Below, piece by piece: positions 32,780-42,200 of a DNA stretch of 54,859 bases. The notes under the pieces are model-generated. The model searched no databases. It had not been told where the DNA came from and saw nothing but the letters and a program-made list of their open reading frames with translations. Position 1 is the stretch's first letter; each line of letters opens with the position of its first letter. The translations under genes and the position numbers were made by a program. Source of the stretch: an uncultured Mailhella sp. (GTDB taxonomy: Bacteria; Desulfobacterota; Desulfovibrionia; Desulfovibrionales; Desulfovibrionaceae). The stretch is from NCBI RefSeq assembly GCF_944324615.1, contig NZ_CALUWY010000013.1, positions 1-54,859 on the forward strand, given 5' to 3'.

Positions 32780-33241
32780 TTACTTCTCTGCCAGGGATGA
32801 AAGTTCTTCCAGAAGAGGACTTCTTATCTTTTCTGCCTTCTTCAAAAGGATCGTTGCATCAGGTGTTTCATCATTCATAAGACTTCTGTCCTCACCATCT
32901 ACGGTAACAATGATACATGGAGGAATTTCATCATAAGTCTTTACTTTTAAAACATCCATAAGCCCCCACTGGGGAGCAATATCCTCAGATGAATTATATC
33001 TGAGGTTTCTTATATGGTCACAGACTTTGACTTCCGGATTTTTAACATTTGTAACTTCTTTTATTATCTTCACCAGTTCAGCATAGCCAGGCTGATTTTC
33101 TACTATATATTTATTTATTGCCAGGGAACCGCCTCTGACTGCGAGGAAGCCGTTTATTCTATAACTGTCACTGTGATGACGGTGTTTCTCGACTTTCGCA
33201 TATTTCTCAAACAATTCTACGGGAGAATGAAATTTCCTCAT
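32780..33241 (-). CDS. Unknown protein, 153 aa, paralog of the gene at 38662
   Basis: The start is set at ATG 33241 (MRKFHSPVELF) because AGGATGG precedes it and because the paralog at 38662-39123 starts the same way (MAKFCSP) and is also exactly 153 residues. Shared blocks are SEDIAPQWGL (SPDIAPQWGL in the other), DEIPPC/NELPPC and EKIRSPLLEE/DKIRSPLLEA near the C-terminus. No signal peptide or membrane helix is seen. The gene is AT-rich. The function is not recognised. Confidence 0.7.
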   Translation of the reverse strand: MRKFHSPVELFEKYAKVEKHRHHSDSYRINGFLAVRGGSLAINKYIVENQPGYAELVKIIKEVTNVKNPEVKVCDHIRNLRYNSSEDIAPQWGLMDVLKVKTYDEIPPCIIVTVDGEDRSLMNDETPDATILLKKAEKIRSPLLEELSSLAEK

Positions 33242-33506
33242 TGTACCATCCTGTATGAAAAAATATCTCGTCATCAAATATCAGTATGTTTACTATAATA
33301 TTTTTTCATTAAAAGTCAAGATCATATCTCCATAAAAACCTGTACGCATCCTGCCTGTTATCAAATAGAGAGATATTTCCGCAACATCTCTCTGCCATTA
33401 TTAAAATAACCATAAACGTATTCCCCCGGAAGGCTGCCGGAGGTAAAAACTTCTGCTTCATCAGCAAAGCTTATGCTGTTGCCTGTAGCGCATTTCTACA
33501 AGAAGT

Positions 33507-33554
33507 TTTAAACGCAGAAAGGGCTTACGATGTTCATCGTAAGCCCTTTTCCGT
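33507..33554. terminator. Hairpin element, copy 2
   Basis: Near-identical copy of the block at 32397-32444, placed directly before the att-like core. The 1.1-kb segment between the copies holds the 43- and 153-residue genes. Confidence 0.75.
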
Positions 33555-33557
33555 AAA

Positions 33558-33575
33558 TTTGGCTCCCGAGACGGA
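33558..33575. other. Candidate left attachment core of the genomic island
   Basis: TTTGGCTCCCGAGACGGA differs from the tRNA-Asn 3' end at 54783 (TGGCTCCCCGAGACGGA) by one missing C, and both follow a hairpin and a C-C-purine-TAAAT string. The integrase-type ATACCCACA repeats lie just inside both ends. This is probably an old or partial attachment site. Confidence 0.5.
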
Positions 33576-33636
33576 TAAATTTTCAAGGGGTAATTTTGCG
33601 AAATTACAGGATATTTCAAGTTTTTAAAATCCAAAA

Positions 33637-33660
33637 TACCCACAAAAATACCCACATTCT
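33637..33660. repeat. Integrase arm-type repeats, left end
   Basis: Two copies of ATACCCACA separated by a few A. The right end has the same pair at about 54648-54669. Further shared words are TTGGA, TGGACG and GAATCCCAAA in the same order, so both ends carry matching integrase-binding arrays. Confidence 0.5.
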
Positions 33661-33752
33661 GAAAATATTTTGGTGGACGTAGTTGGACGTTCTGAATCCC
33701 AAAAGAAAATGGGTGTAATCGGGTGGAATTTTGGCTTGCTAAATGGGTGTAA

Positions 33753-34820
33753 ATGGGTGTAGTTTTGGATATGATCAATACCAATTCTCTTACCATTACT
33801 CCAGAACTTCTTAATCTCATCTCTGAGATCGACGAGTTCAAGGGCTCGTGGAAAGCTCTTGGCACTCTAGCTCCTGATCGACTTTCCGCGCTTCGCCGTG
33901 TCGCCACCATTGAAAGTGTAGGCTCTTCCACGCGTATTGAGGGAAGTCGTCTTTCCGATCGCGAGGTCGAAAAGCTTCTGAGCAATATCGCTATCAAAGC
34001 TTTCAGCACTCGAGATGAGCAGGAAGTAGCAGGTTACGCTGACACAATGGAGCAGATATTCCAATCCTGGGAGTATATTCCGCTGAGCGAAAATCACGTC
34101 CGACAGCTCCATCGTGATCTTCTGCGCTACAGCGATAAGGACGAACGGCATCGCGGCAGCTATAAGCATAGCTCGAACAGTGTTGCTGCCTTTGATGAGA
34201 ATGGCCAGCAGATAGGTATCGTCTTTGAGACGGCTACTCCCTTCGATACGCCGCGCCTCATGTCAGAGCTCATCGAATGGACAAACACAACTCTTGAGAC
34301 AAAGGCTCTTCATCCGCTTCTGGTCATCGGTATTTTTACGGTGGCGTTTCTGGCTATCCACCCATTCCAAGATGGCAATGGACGCCTATCTCGCATCCTA
34401 ACCGCGCTTCTTCTGCTTCGCTGCGGCTATGCCTACACGCCCTACAGTTCCCTTGAAAGTGTGATTGAGAACAGCAAACAGGGGTACTATCTCGCCCTAC
34501 GCCAGACGCAGCAGACAATCCGCACCGACAGCCCCAACTGGCAGCCGTGGCTGGTATTCTTCCTGCGAGCACTCCAGCAGCAGATGTGGCGTCTCAAGAA
34601 AAAGGTCGAGCGCGAGCACCTCGTGCTTGCCGAACTGCCCGCTCTCTCCCTTCAGATTTTAGAATTTGCCCGAGAGCATGGACGCGTCACGATGGGTGAA
34701 ATTCTTACCTTGACAGGAGCAAATAGGAATACCGTTAAAGGTCATCTTCATAAGCTCGTTGATGGGAAGTACCTTGAAATTATCGGTAAGGGACGCGGTG
34801 TGTGGTATAGGATAATATAA
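33753..34820 (+). CDS. Fic family protein (AMPylase-type) with C-terminal winged helix
   Basis: The 355-residue protein has the active-site motif HPFQDGNGRLSR (about 203-214), whose His catalyses transfer of AMP or a related group to a target hydroxyl. An N-terminal inhibitory helix motif SSTRIEG fits class II Fic proteins, in which a Glu blocks ATP placement. The last 80 residues look like a winged helix-turn-helix, suggesting DNA binding or autoregulation. The start may be ATG 33753 or 33771 (MINTNSL); no site is strong. The cellular target is unknown. Confidence 0.85.
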   Translation: MGVVLDMINTNSLTITPELLNLISEIDEFKGSWKALGTLAPDRLSALRRVATIESVGSSTRIEGSRLSDREVEKLLSNIAIKAFSTRDEQEVAGYADTMEQIFQSWEYIPLSENHVRQLHRDLLRYSDKDERHRGSYKHSSNSVAAFDENGQQIGIVFETATPFDTPRLMSELIEWTNTTLETKALHPLLVIGIFTVAFLAIHPFQDGNGRLSRILTALLLLRCGYAYTPYSSLESVIENSKQGYYLALRQTQQTIRTDSPNWQPWLVFFLRALQQQMWRLKKKVEREHLVLAELPALSLQILEFAREHGRVTMGEILTLTGANRNTVKGHLHKLVDGKYLEIIGKGRGVWYRII

Positions 34821-34981
34821 CCCCCATCTCTGATGTCTGACACCAATTGAAGGGATGGCTTTTAGCAGATCAGGCTTTATCGTTGGCAAAGATGAAGGAT
34901 TCCTGAAGGTCGAATAATGACCAAGCTGTTTGGTATGGGAATCAGAAGATACAACCGTAATGCATAAGGATGGTGAAAACG
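34821..34981. other. Short intergenic region before the ABC-3C operon
   Basis: 161 bp. AAGGA (34966-34970) is the likely ribosome binding site for the next gene. The promoter is not resolved. Confidence 0.3.
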
Positions 34982-36196
34982 ATGTCCACGCATCAAGCAT
35001 CAGAGCAAATGCTAGGATATCTGTATCAAGTTCGATGTGCTCTTGATCTATTGCTAAATACTGACAACGAAGATTATCAAATAAGTATAGAACAATTTGA
35101 TGATGTCGATTTCAGGCAAAACGGCACACCGAAGCAACTGATTCAGTTAAAGCATCATGTTAGACAGCATGGAAATCTAAGTGATGCAAGCACTGATATC
35201 TGGCGCACCCTAAATGTATGGATAGATAAAATTTCTGCAAGTCCAAGTCTACTACAAGATACCAATTTTTTAATTATAACAACTGCAACAGCACCTGAAA
35301 ATTCAGCGGCATCATTACTAAAATATGGTATAAGAAATGTAGATTTAGCTTATGAAAAACTAAATGCTATTGCTACATCCTCTGAAAATAAAAATCACAA
35401 AAAATATTACGAAGCTTTTTCCAGTCTTGATGTAGCAACCATAAAAAACCTTTTAAATCATATTTATATTATTGACAAATCAAGCAATATTAATGATATT
35501 TCAAATAATTTACGAAGGGCGATACGTTATAGTTGTAAACCAAACCACGAGGATCAAATTTGTGAACAAATTGAGGGATGGTGGTTTCAATGCGTAATAG
35601 AAGCACTATGTTCAGACACTCCTGTATTCTATACCCAGCGCCAGCTTCGAACAAAAATTGTATCTATAAGTCATCAATTTACAGACGAGACCTTACCAAT
35701 TGATGTATTTAGAGATGATGACTTTATCAATGATGATATTATTTCTAATAAAAAAAATTTTTGTGAACAACTAAAACTCATACGCTTAGGTGATAACAGC
35801 GTTAAGATAGCGATAAGAGATTACTATCGCTCTTTTACACAAAGAGCAATTTGGGTTAGAAACGAATTGCTTTATACGAACGAGTTAGATGATTACGACT
35901 ATCGTCTAATTGATGAATGGGAGCATCACTTTGCTTCTATGGAAGACAATTTGTCCATACTCGCTATACCCGCCACCGAAGAAGATAAAATTAGAGAGGG
36001 ACAAGCATTATTTAAAAAAATTAGAGAGGGAGATATTCGTATTCGTCCCAAGGTACAGGATGCATTTGTAATGAGGGGTAGCTATCATATATTAGCAAAC
36101 CAGTTAAAAGTTGGTTGGCATGTTGATTTTCAAGAAAGAATAACTCAAAATTTATCAATTCAGAAAAGAGGCACTACACATGAAGAGCTGGAATGA
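34982..36196 (+). CDS. ABC-three-component system effector-like protein with Cap4/DUF4297-like nuclease domain
   Basis: The 404-residue protein begins STHQASEQMLGYLYQVRCAL. A nuclease-like segment follows with IEQFDDVDF and QLIQLKHH; this D...QxK spacing is that of PD-(D/E)XK enzymes of the Cap4/DUF4297 type. The C-terminal half is helical and probably contacts the partners. The start ATG 34982 is chosen for its spacing to AAGGA. It is the first of three overlapping AT-rich genes (with 36180 and 36665) that match the ABC-3C defence layout of effector, middle component and SMC-like ATPase. Assignment rests on context and motifs. Confidence 0.75.
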   Translation: MSTHQASEQMLGYLYQVRCALDLLLNTDNEDYQISIEQFDDVDFRQNGTPKQLIQLKHHVRQHGNLSDASTDIWRTLNVWIDKISASPSLLQDTNFLIITTATAPENSAASLLKYGIRNVDLAYEKLNAIATSSENKNHKKYYEAFSSLDVATIKNLLNHIYIIDKSSNINDISNNLRRAIRYSCKPNHEDQICEQIEGWWFQCVIEALCSDTPVFYTQRQLRTKIVSISHQFTDETLPIDVFRDDDFINDDIISNKKNFCEQLKLIRLGDNSVKIAIRDYYRSFTQRAIWVRNELLYTNELDDYDYRLIDEWEHHFASMEDNLSILAIPATEEDKIREGQALFKKIREGDIRIRPKVQDAFVMRGSYHILANQLKVGWHVDFQERITQNLSIQKRGTTHEELE

Positions 36197-36668
36197 AAGA
36201 ACTCGTGAAGTTGCATATCTGCTAAATCCTGCTTTTTGCGGAAGATTGCTCTATGCCGCAATAAAAGAATATATACATAAAACTCAGCTTGATTTTCCTT
36301 TTCCACTTGTGTACTTAATCCTACCTCTTGTCTTGCACAAACAAACAAGAATTACAATTAATAGTCGTACGCAATTACTGCTTTGGACAAAGAACTATCA
36401 GCATTTATTAATTGGCTTTGCAAGAAGAACTAAAGAATTAGTTGTAATTACAAATGAAGCTCTTGAGTTACTTCTTCAATCAGAAACAGTTCAGATTACC
36501 ACAACTGGAAAACTTAGCATTACTGCTGCCCAAAAATCTCTTAGCAAAACACGATTTGTAAATTCAGAAATAAGTGAATGTATTCAAAAAAGCGAACATG
36601 TTGCGCGTTGGTTTGCCAATACTGGTAGAATTGAAACTATATACATAAGCTTAGGAGTAAGACCATGA
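36180..36668 (+). CDS. ABC-three-component system middle component
   Basis: The 162-residue protein overlaps the upstream gene by 17 bp and the next by 4 bp, so all three are translated as a unit. It is helical, with no catalytic motif, and fits the small adaptor that links effector and ATPase in ABC-3C systems. A stretch RTREVAYLLNPAFCGRLLYA opens the fold. Identified mainly from position and size. Confidence 0.65.
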   Translation: MKSWNERTREVAYLLNPAFCGRLLYAAIKEYIHKTQLDFPFPLVYLILPLVLHKQTRITINSRTQLLLWTKNYQHLLIGFARRTKELVVITNEALELLLQSETVQITTTGKLSITAAQKSLSKTRFVNSEISECIQKSEHVARWFANTGRIETIYISLGVRP

Positions 36669-38581
36669 TGCAGATACGGGAATTAGTTTTATACGGACAT
36701 AATGGCAAGGTCCGTCATCTTACTTTCTCTCTTGGCAGTATAAATATTATTTCTGGGCGTTCAAAATCAGGAAAATCTATAGTTGGTGATATTATTGATT
36801 ATTGTCTTGGTAAAGAAACGTGCAATATTGCAGAAGGTGTAGTACGTGAAAAAGTTGCATGGTACGGAATTCTTCTACAGTTTTCAAATGATCGTGTTTT
36901 TGTTGCTCGCAAAAATCCTGACCCAGGTCATCAGACAACCAGCCTCTGTTATATAGAAATTGGAACAAAATTAGAAGTTCCGCCAGTATGCAATTTTGCA
37001 CCAAATATTAATGTTGATGGCGTTATACAAATTTTGTCCAATAGACTTGGTATAGCAGAAAACCTGCATACTCCTACTGAGGGTCAAAGTCGTGATGCTT
37101 TGACTGCCAATATCCGACATGCTCTTTTTTATTGTTTTCAAAGCCAGGAAGAGATTGCTGCCAAAAACAATCTTTTTCATAATCAATCAGAAGACTTTAT
37201 TACACAAGCAATAAAAGATACTTTGCCTTATTTTCTTGGTGCTATCGATGACGAGTCTCTTTCTCTTTCAAAGGAACGAAGCAGATTAATGCGCCAACTT
37301 ACATTAAAGAAACAAAAACTTAAAGAAAATGAATTACTATCTGGAGGAAGCGAGCGAGCCATAAAACTGCTTGGTGAAGCAGTCAAAGTTGGGCTTATAG
37401 AAAATACTGAATCTGTTAACTATTCAGATTACAAAGCTATGCACTCTCTTTTGAAGAATACAACCAATTGGATCCCACTAGATGTAAGCGCTTCGGGAAT
37501 GGATCGTCTCAGCATGCTACAATCCAAGTTAGCTCAAGCTAATGACGAATTGGATGAAATTAGACTAAATATTTCAGAGGCTAAACTCTATAGTGGAGAA
37601 ACCAATGACTTTACCACGGAAGCACTACATCAAAAAATACGTCTTGAATCTATCGGACTATTTAAATCGCTAGATTTTGATCCAGAAAGATGTCCGCTAT
37701 GTTCTGGAAGGCTGAACTCTCCTCTTCCATCTGTTGAGGCAATGAAAAAATCTATCTTAGATTTGGACAATGCAATTTCTAACGTCACAAAAGAACAACC
37801 AAAGCTTCGTAGCTACATAGATTCTCTTGAACACGAATATCAAAATAAGCGAGAACTGATTAGAGGTCTGAAGTCAGAAATAGATGGATTGTATGAGCAA
37901 CAGGATGCAGCTCAAAAAATACGAGATTTAAACTCTCGTCGAGCAAAGGTTGTTGGACGCATTAGCCTGTGGCTTGAGAGCGTTAAAAATGATTTCGACT
38001 CAGAGCTTCAGTTACAATTGATAAAAAATTTAGAAAATAGAATACAAGCAATAGAGGAACAACTCAGTGCAGAATTGATTGAGGAGCGCAAGCAGTCTGC
38101 TTTATCTCGCATACAAGTCGATATGACAAATTGGGCAAAAAAATTAGAGCTTGAATACAGCAATAGTCCCTATCGCCTTGATTTAAAAAAAGTCACCGTT
38201 GTGGTGGATAAACCTGAACGACCTGTTCCCCTTAAACAACTAGGGAGTGGCTCAAACTGGGTTGGTGTACACCTCATTACTTATTTTGCCCTTCATAAAT
38301 ATTTTATTGAAGGCAAACGCCCTGTGCCTAATTTTTTATTTATAGATCAACCATCACAGGTTTATTTTCCGTCAGAAACAGACGAATTGAGAACTGATTG
38401 GAAAGAAGTAGACAAGATGTATCAGTTTATTTTTGATCGAGTACAAGAGTTGAAGGGAGAACTTCAGGTTATTATTGTTGACCACGCCGCCCTCGATAAT
38501 GAAACATTTCGTGAGAAAACAATTGAGTCTTGGCTGTCTAACGATAATAGCCTTATCCCTAATGATTGGTTTATTGAATAG
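36665..38581 (+). CDS. DUF3732 ABC-type ATPase of the ABC-3C system
   Basis: The 638-residue SMC/Rad50-like ATPase has an N-terminal Walker A IISGRSKSGKSIVGDIIDY (about 30-48), a long coiled coil (about 200-480) with a central zinc-hook-like CPLCSGRLN, and C-terminal signature and Walker B elements around LGSGSNWVGVHL and FLFIDQPSQVYFP. It matches the DUF3732 family. It probably senses DNA ends or a phage signal and controls the nuclease partner. The gene is AT-rich, unlike the flanking island genes, which suggests separate acquisition. A terminator follows at 38626. Confidence 0.8.
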   Translation: MMQIRELVLYGHNGKVRHLTFSLGSINIISGRSKSGKSIVGDIIDYCLGKETCNIAEGVVREKVAWYGILLQFSNDRVFVARKNPDPGHQTTSLCYIEIGTKLEVPPVCNFAPNINVDGVIQILSNRLGIAENLHTPTEGQSRDALTANIRHALFYCFQSQEEIAAKNNLFHNQSEDFITQAIKDTLPYFLGAIDDESLSLSKERSRLMRQLTLKKQKLKENELLSGGSERAIKLLGEAVKVGLIENTESVNYSDYKAMHSLLKNTTNWIPLDVSASGMDRLSMLQSKLAQANDELDEIRLNISEAKLYSGETNDFTTEALHQKIRLESIGLFKSLDFDPERCPLCSGRLNSPLPSVEAMKKSILDLDNAISNVTKEQPKLRSYIDSLEHEYQNKRELIRGLKSEIDGLYEQQDAAQKIRDLNSRRAKVVGRISLWLESVKNDFDSELQLQLIKNLENRIQAIEEQLSAELIEERKQSALSRIQVDMTNWAKKLELEYSNSPYRLDLKKVTVVVDKPERPVPLKQLGSGSNWVGVHLITYFALHKYFIEGKRPVPNFLFIDQPSQVYFPSETDELRTDWKEVDKMYQFIFDRVQELKGELQVIIVDHAALDNETFREKTIESWLSNDNSLIPNDWFIE

Positions 38582-38625
38582 TCGCAAACAGTAATTAATG
38601 ACAGCGACACAACTAAATATAGTTT

Positions 38626-38665
38626 ATGAGTCGCTCTTCAAAAAGTGAAGAGCGACTCATTTTAT
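38626..38665. terminator. Bidirectional terminator
   Basis: A 14-bp perfect stem ATGAGTCGCTCTTC/GAAGAGCGACTCAT, with a 7-nt loop and TTTTA after it. It separates the ABC-3C operon from the converging 153-residue gene. Confidence 0.85.
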
Positions 38666-39123
38666 ATCATTGCCTTATTACTCATAGCTTCTAAGAGAGG
38701 ACTTCTGATCTTATCCGCTATTTTTATTAGCTTCATGTTATTATCGTCATAATCATCTCTGAAAACAAATACTCTTCCTCTTGCTTCTATTTCAAAGCAG
38801 GGCGGAAGCTCATTAGTACTTTTTAAATTTAAAGCACTCAATAAGCCCCATTGGGGAGCGATGTCGGGCGACGCATAGTATAGCATATTTTTCAGGTGAA
38901 CCTCTATTCGCGACGATGGATTCTTAACCTTTGGCTGGACTGAAATTTTCATTTTCATTTCCTCATACCCAGAGGGCTCTTCCACGAGTAATCTATTGAT
39001 TTCTAGGGCCGCATCTCGCATCGCGCGAAATGCATTATTATGGTAATCTCTTCCAACTCTGCGATGGTTGGCTACTTCAAGGGTCAGATTAAGTATTTTT
39101 CTGGGGCTACAAAACTTAGCCAT
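38662..39123 (-). CDS. Unknown protein, 153 aa, paralog of the gene at 32780
   Basis: Same length and block pattern as the 32780 product: MAKFCSP start, SPDIAPQWGLLSALNLKS, ELPPCFEIE and DKIRSPLLEAMS near the end. The overall identity is moderate, so the two are not a recent duplication. It lies between the ABC-3C and Hma-like operons on the minus strand and may be the last gene of the latter transcript or independent. The function is unknown. Confidence 0.7.
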   Translation of the reverse strand: MAKFCSPRKILNLTLEVANHRRVGRDYHNNAFRAMRDAALEINRLLVEEPSGYEEMKMKISVQPKVKNPSSRIEVHLKNMLYYASPDIAPQWGLLSALNLKSTNELPPCFEIEARGRVFVFRDDYDDNNMKLIKIADKIRSPLLEAMSNKAMI

Positions 39124-39205
39124 TTTTCTTCTCCTCTCATGTTTTTATCAGGCCGCCAATGGGCGGCCTGATGCGTTTAAAACTTCCCTTAGTTCTTTCC
39201 CTTTT

Positions 39206-42200
39206 CTACTCTTCCACAAAGCCGAAGTTGGTGATCTTCAGCGTACGGCAGTTTTCGGAAACAGCGCGTATCGTGCTTGGCTGGAGGCCTTTCGGAGCAG
39301 AGGCCTGCACGTCGAAGCGTAGTTCCACGGTGACGCCGTTTTCCTGCGTGAGGACGGAGACCACCTCTTCGAGGATCTTCTGCACGGCGCGGTTCACGCG
39401 GGTGGTGTCGAGCTGAGTCGAGAGGTAGAAGCTCATGCTCTTCGGCGCAGGCGGGGTGGGCTGAACCGGCTGGGGCGCGGGAGGCGTAGGAGTAACAGGA
39501 GCTGGCCTGTCAGGAGTAGGCACGACAGTTTCAACGACAGGCGGCTGTACCGGCGGAGTCGTGGCTTCCTTCTCCCGCCCTATCTGCGTCTTGGCGGCCT
39601 TCACCTTCACAAGGTAGCCGCTCTTTTCGGGGCGGACACTCTGGCCGAGCTTCAGGCTGATATAGCGGTCTTCGCCCACGGCGGCGGCATAGCCAAAGAA
39701 TTCCTCTTCGCTGAGGCCGCTGACAATAGCCTCTTCCAGAACGTCATAGCTCGCCAGTCTAGGCAGATAGCAGTAGGTGCAGAGCCATTCCCAGAGCTGT
39801 TTGATGGCAATATGGTTCACGCCCTGCCACAGCAGGTTATCCAGTTCCATGAGCAGGAGCGCCGGAGCCCACTTGGTCACAGCCCATTCATTTTGCAGGA
39901 GCTTTTTAGCCGCGCGGCTGATGAGTCCGTCACCGCTCAGGCGGGTACGTTCCCAGTCCAGCGTTTTGCGGTCGTAGGTGTCAACGCTCGGCACGAGGAG
40001 CCAGCACCACGCTTCCTTGAGCAGTAAGTCAACGGTCTCGTCACTGCGCTTGAGGCTGACTTCTGTTTCGCGGTTCTGCGCGGCATCGAGGTTCAAGTCC
40101 TGACTGTCTTCCTTAATAGATGTCCACGCGATGAAGCGCCGCACTTCCTGCTCGAGGTTGGCCATAAGGGCCTGATCTGCCGCAAGGAAGACCAGCATAT
40201 TGCGGTACATACGCGGGGCAGTGCCGCGCTTTTCAAACATTTCGGAAACCGCACGCATGGCGGCGCAGTCCTGAGCCGACTGGGCGTAGCTTTCCGCCGG
40301 GCGCAGAACCACCAGCCGCACGGCCTGTTCATCCGGCACGTCCAGCGACGACGCCGGGCAAACGTGAATACCCGCAAACGGCGCTTCCTTACGCAGTTTC
40401 TTGAGGCGGCGTTCGATTTCAAACTCTACGTCCGAGGCCGCAACCTGCGTGGCGCGGTCTTCCACAGTTTTTCTCAGCGTGGGCCGCGTGTCGTACCAGA
40501 AGCGGTCGCCGGAAGGATTGGTGTAAAGGTAGGCCAGCTTGTTCTTGAGCGTATTGCAGGCGTCGTTGAACAGCGCCACCTGCTCGCCGGGCTGGGTCAC
40601 GCCAAGGCGCACGCGCGACGCCTCAAGGCCACGCACGTTCTGCTGGCGCACCGTGGGCGCACTGCCCAGCATGATGGCGCGGGCCACGCGGCGGGCGGCG
40701 AGGATCTTGCCGTAGCGCGAGTTGGCCTTGTCCATCAGGTAGGGCACGGACTGCTTGCCGTCCACTTCCTTGTCCACGAGCGGGTTCCAGCCTTCGGAGA
40801 GGTGGCGGGTCAGCTCGTCGCGCACGTTGGGCACGTCCATGGGCAGGGAACCGGGCATGATGAGCAGGCCCGCGTCGTTGCCCATCCACAGCTCGTGGAT
40901 GACCGCCGCCATGAGGCGCAGAACGCCGCGCGTACGCTGGAAGCGCTCCAGCGTGGCCCAGTCGTCGTAGAGGCGGTCGAAGACTTCAGGATGGATGGGG
41001 TAGCAGGAAACGAGGCGGTTCTTGTATTCAAGTTCCTTGGTTTCCAGCGGAAAATCCGACGTGTTCTCGCGGTACATGGCGCTGAAATGTTCGCACACCA
41101 TGTCGCGCGCGGCGGGATTCTTGCAGTCGAGGAAGAGGCGGCGGCGCACGACCTCAAAACCTTCGTTGGCGGCCACGGGCTTCCAGATGGATTCCATGCG
41201 GCCGAAGGTGTGCTCGATGGCTTCCAGCGCGGTCTGCCCGGCCTCGCCGCCGATCTCGATGTTCGATTCGGGGATGGAGGCCACCACAAGGCTGTTGCGG
41301 CTGGCGCGGGCGGCCTCGGTTATCTCCTGAATAAAGGTGATGAAATTATCGAAAGAGCCGGACGGCAGGCCGTTCACGCCATAGATGCGCTTGGCGTAGG
41401 CCACGAGTTCGTCCATGAGGATGAGGCAGGGGCCGCAGGCGTCGAAGAGACCTTTCAGGGCCTCGGAACCGGGGGAAATGCCTTTCTTGTCGGCTTCTTT
41501 TACGAAGTCGTAGAGCTTGGGATTCTGGGCCGAGAGCGCGAGCTGGTAGGCCATTTCGCCCCAGAGCGTGCTCACGGTGATACCGGGCAGATTCTGCGGG
41601 CGCTTCACCTTGCTGGGGTCGAGCGCAGTGCCGACCAGCACTGCCGCGTGGACTTTGGGCAGGCTGGCAAGCCCTGCGGCCTCCAGAACCGGGCGCACGG
41701 CGGGAATTTTGTCCACGGAAACTGTGCCGCGCAGAAGGTGGTAAAGGGCCAGCATACTGTGGGTTTTGCCGCCGCCGAATGCTGTTTTGAGCTGGATGAC
41801 GGGTTCGCCGTCCTTGCCGGAAACGCGTTTCAAGGCCTGCACCAGAAGGCCGGCCATGCCTTCCGTGACATAGGTTCGGGCGAAGAATTCCACCGGGTCG
41901 CGGTATTCGTAGGAGCCTTCGCCGCGTGCCACCTGCGAGAGGTCGGCGGCGAACTCGGCGTTGCGGTAGCGGCCCTGCGCCACGTCGGGATGCGGTTCGA
42001 TGACATCGCGCCAGCTCGGCAGGTTGGCCGGGGATTCCGCAAGTATGCCGGAAGCCTTGGGCGCGGCGGGCGCGGCCTGCGGAGCGGCCTGAGCGGTGAC
42101 AGCCGTAGAACCGGCGGCCGAGCCGTAGCGGGATTCACGCAGGAGAGCGCGAATCTCTTCGGTGGCTTCGGCGTCTATCTGCTCGCAGAGGCGAGACATG

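Larger units (their letters stand above)
33242..33752. other. Intergenic region containing left island boundary
   Basis: 511 AT-rich bp with the second hairpin copy (33507-33554), the att-like core (33558-33575) and ATACCCACA repeats (33637-33660). No gene is seen. Confidence 0.5.
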
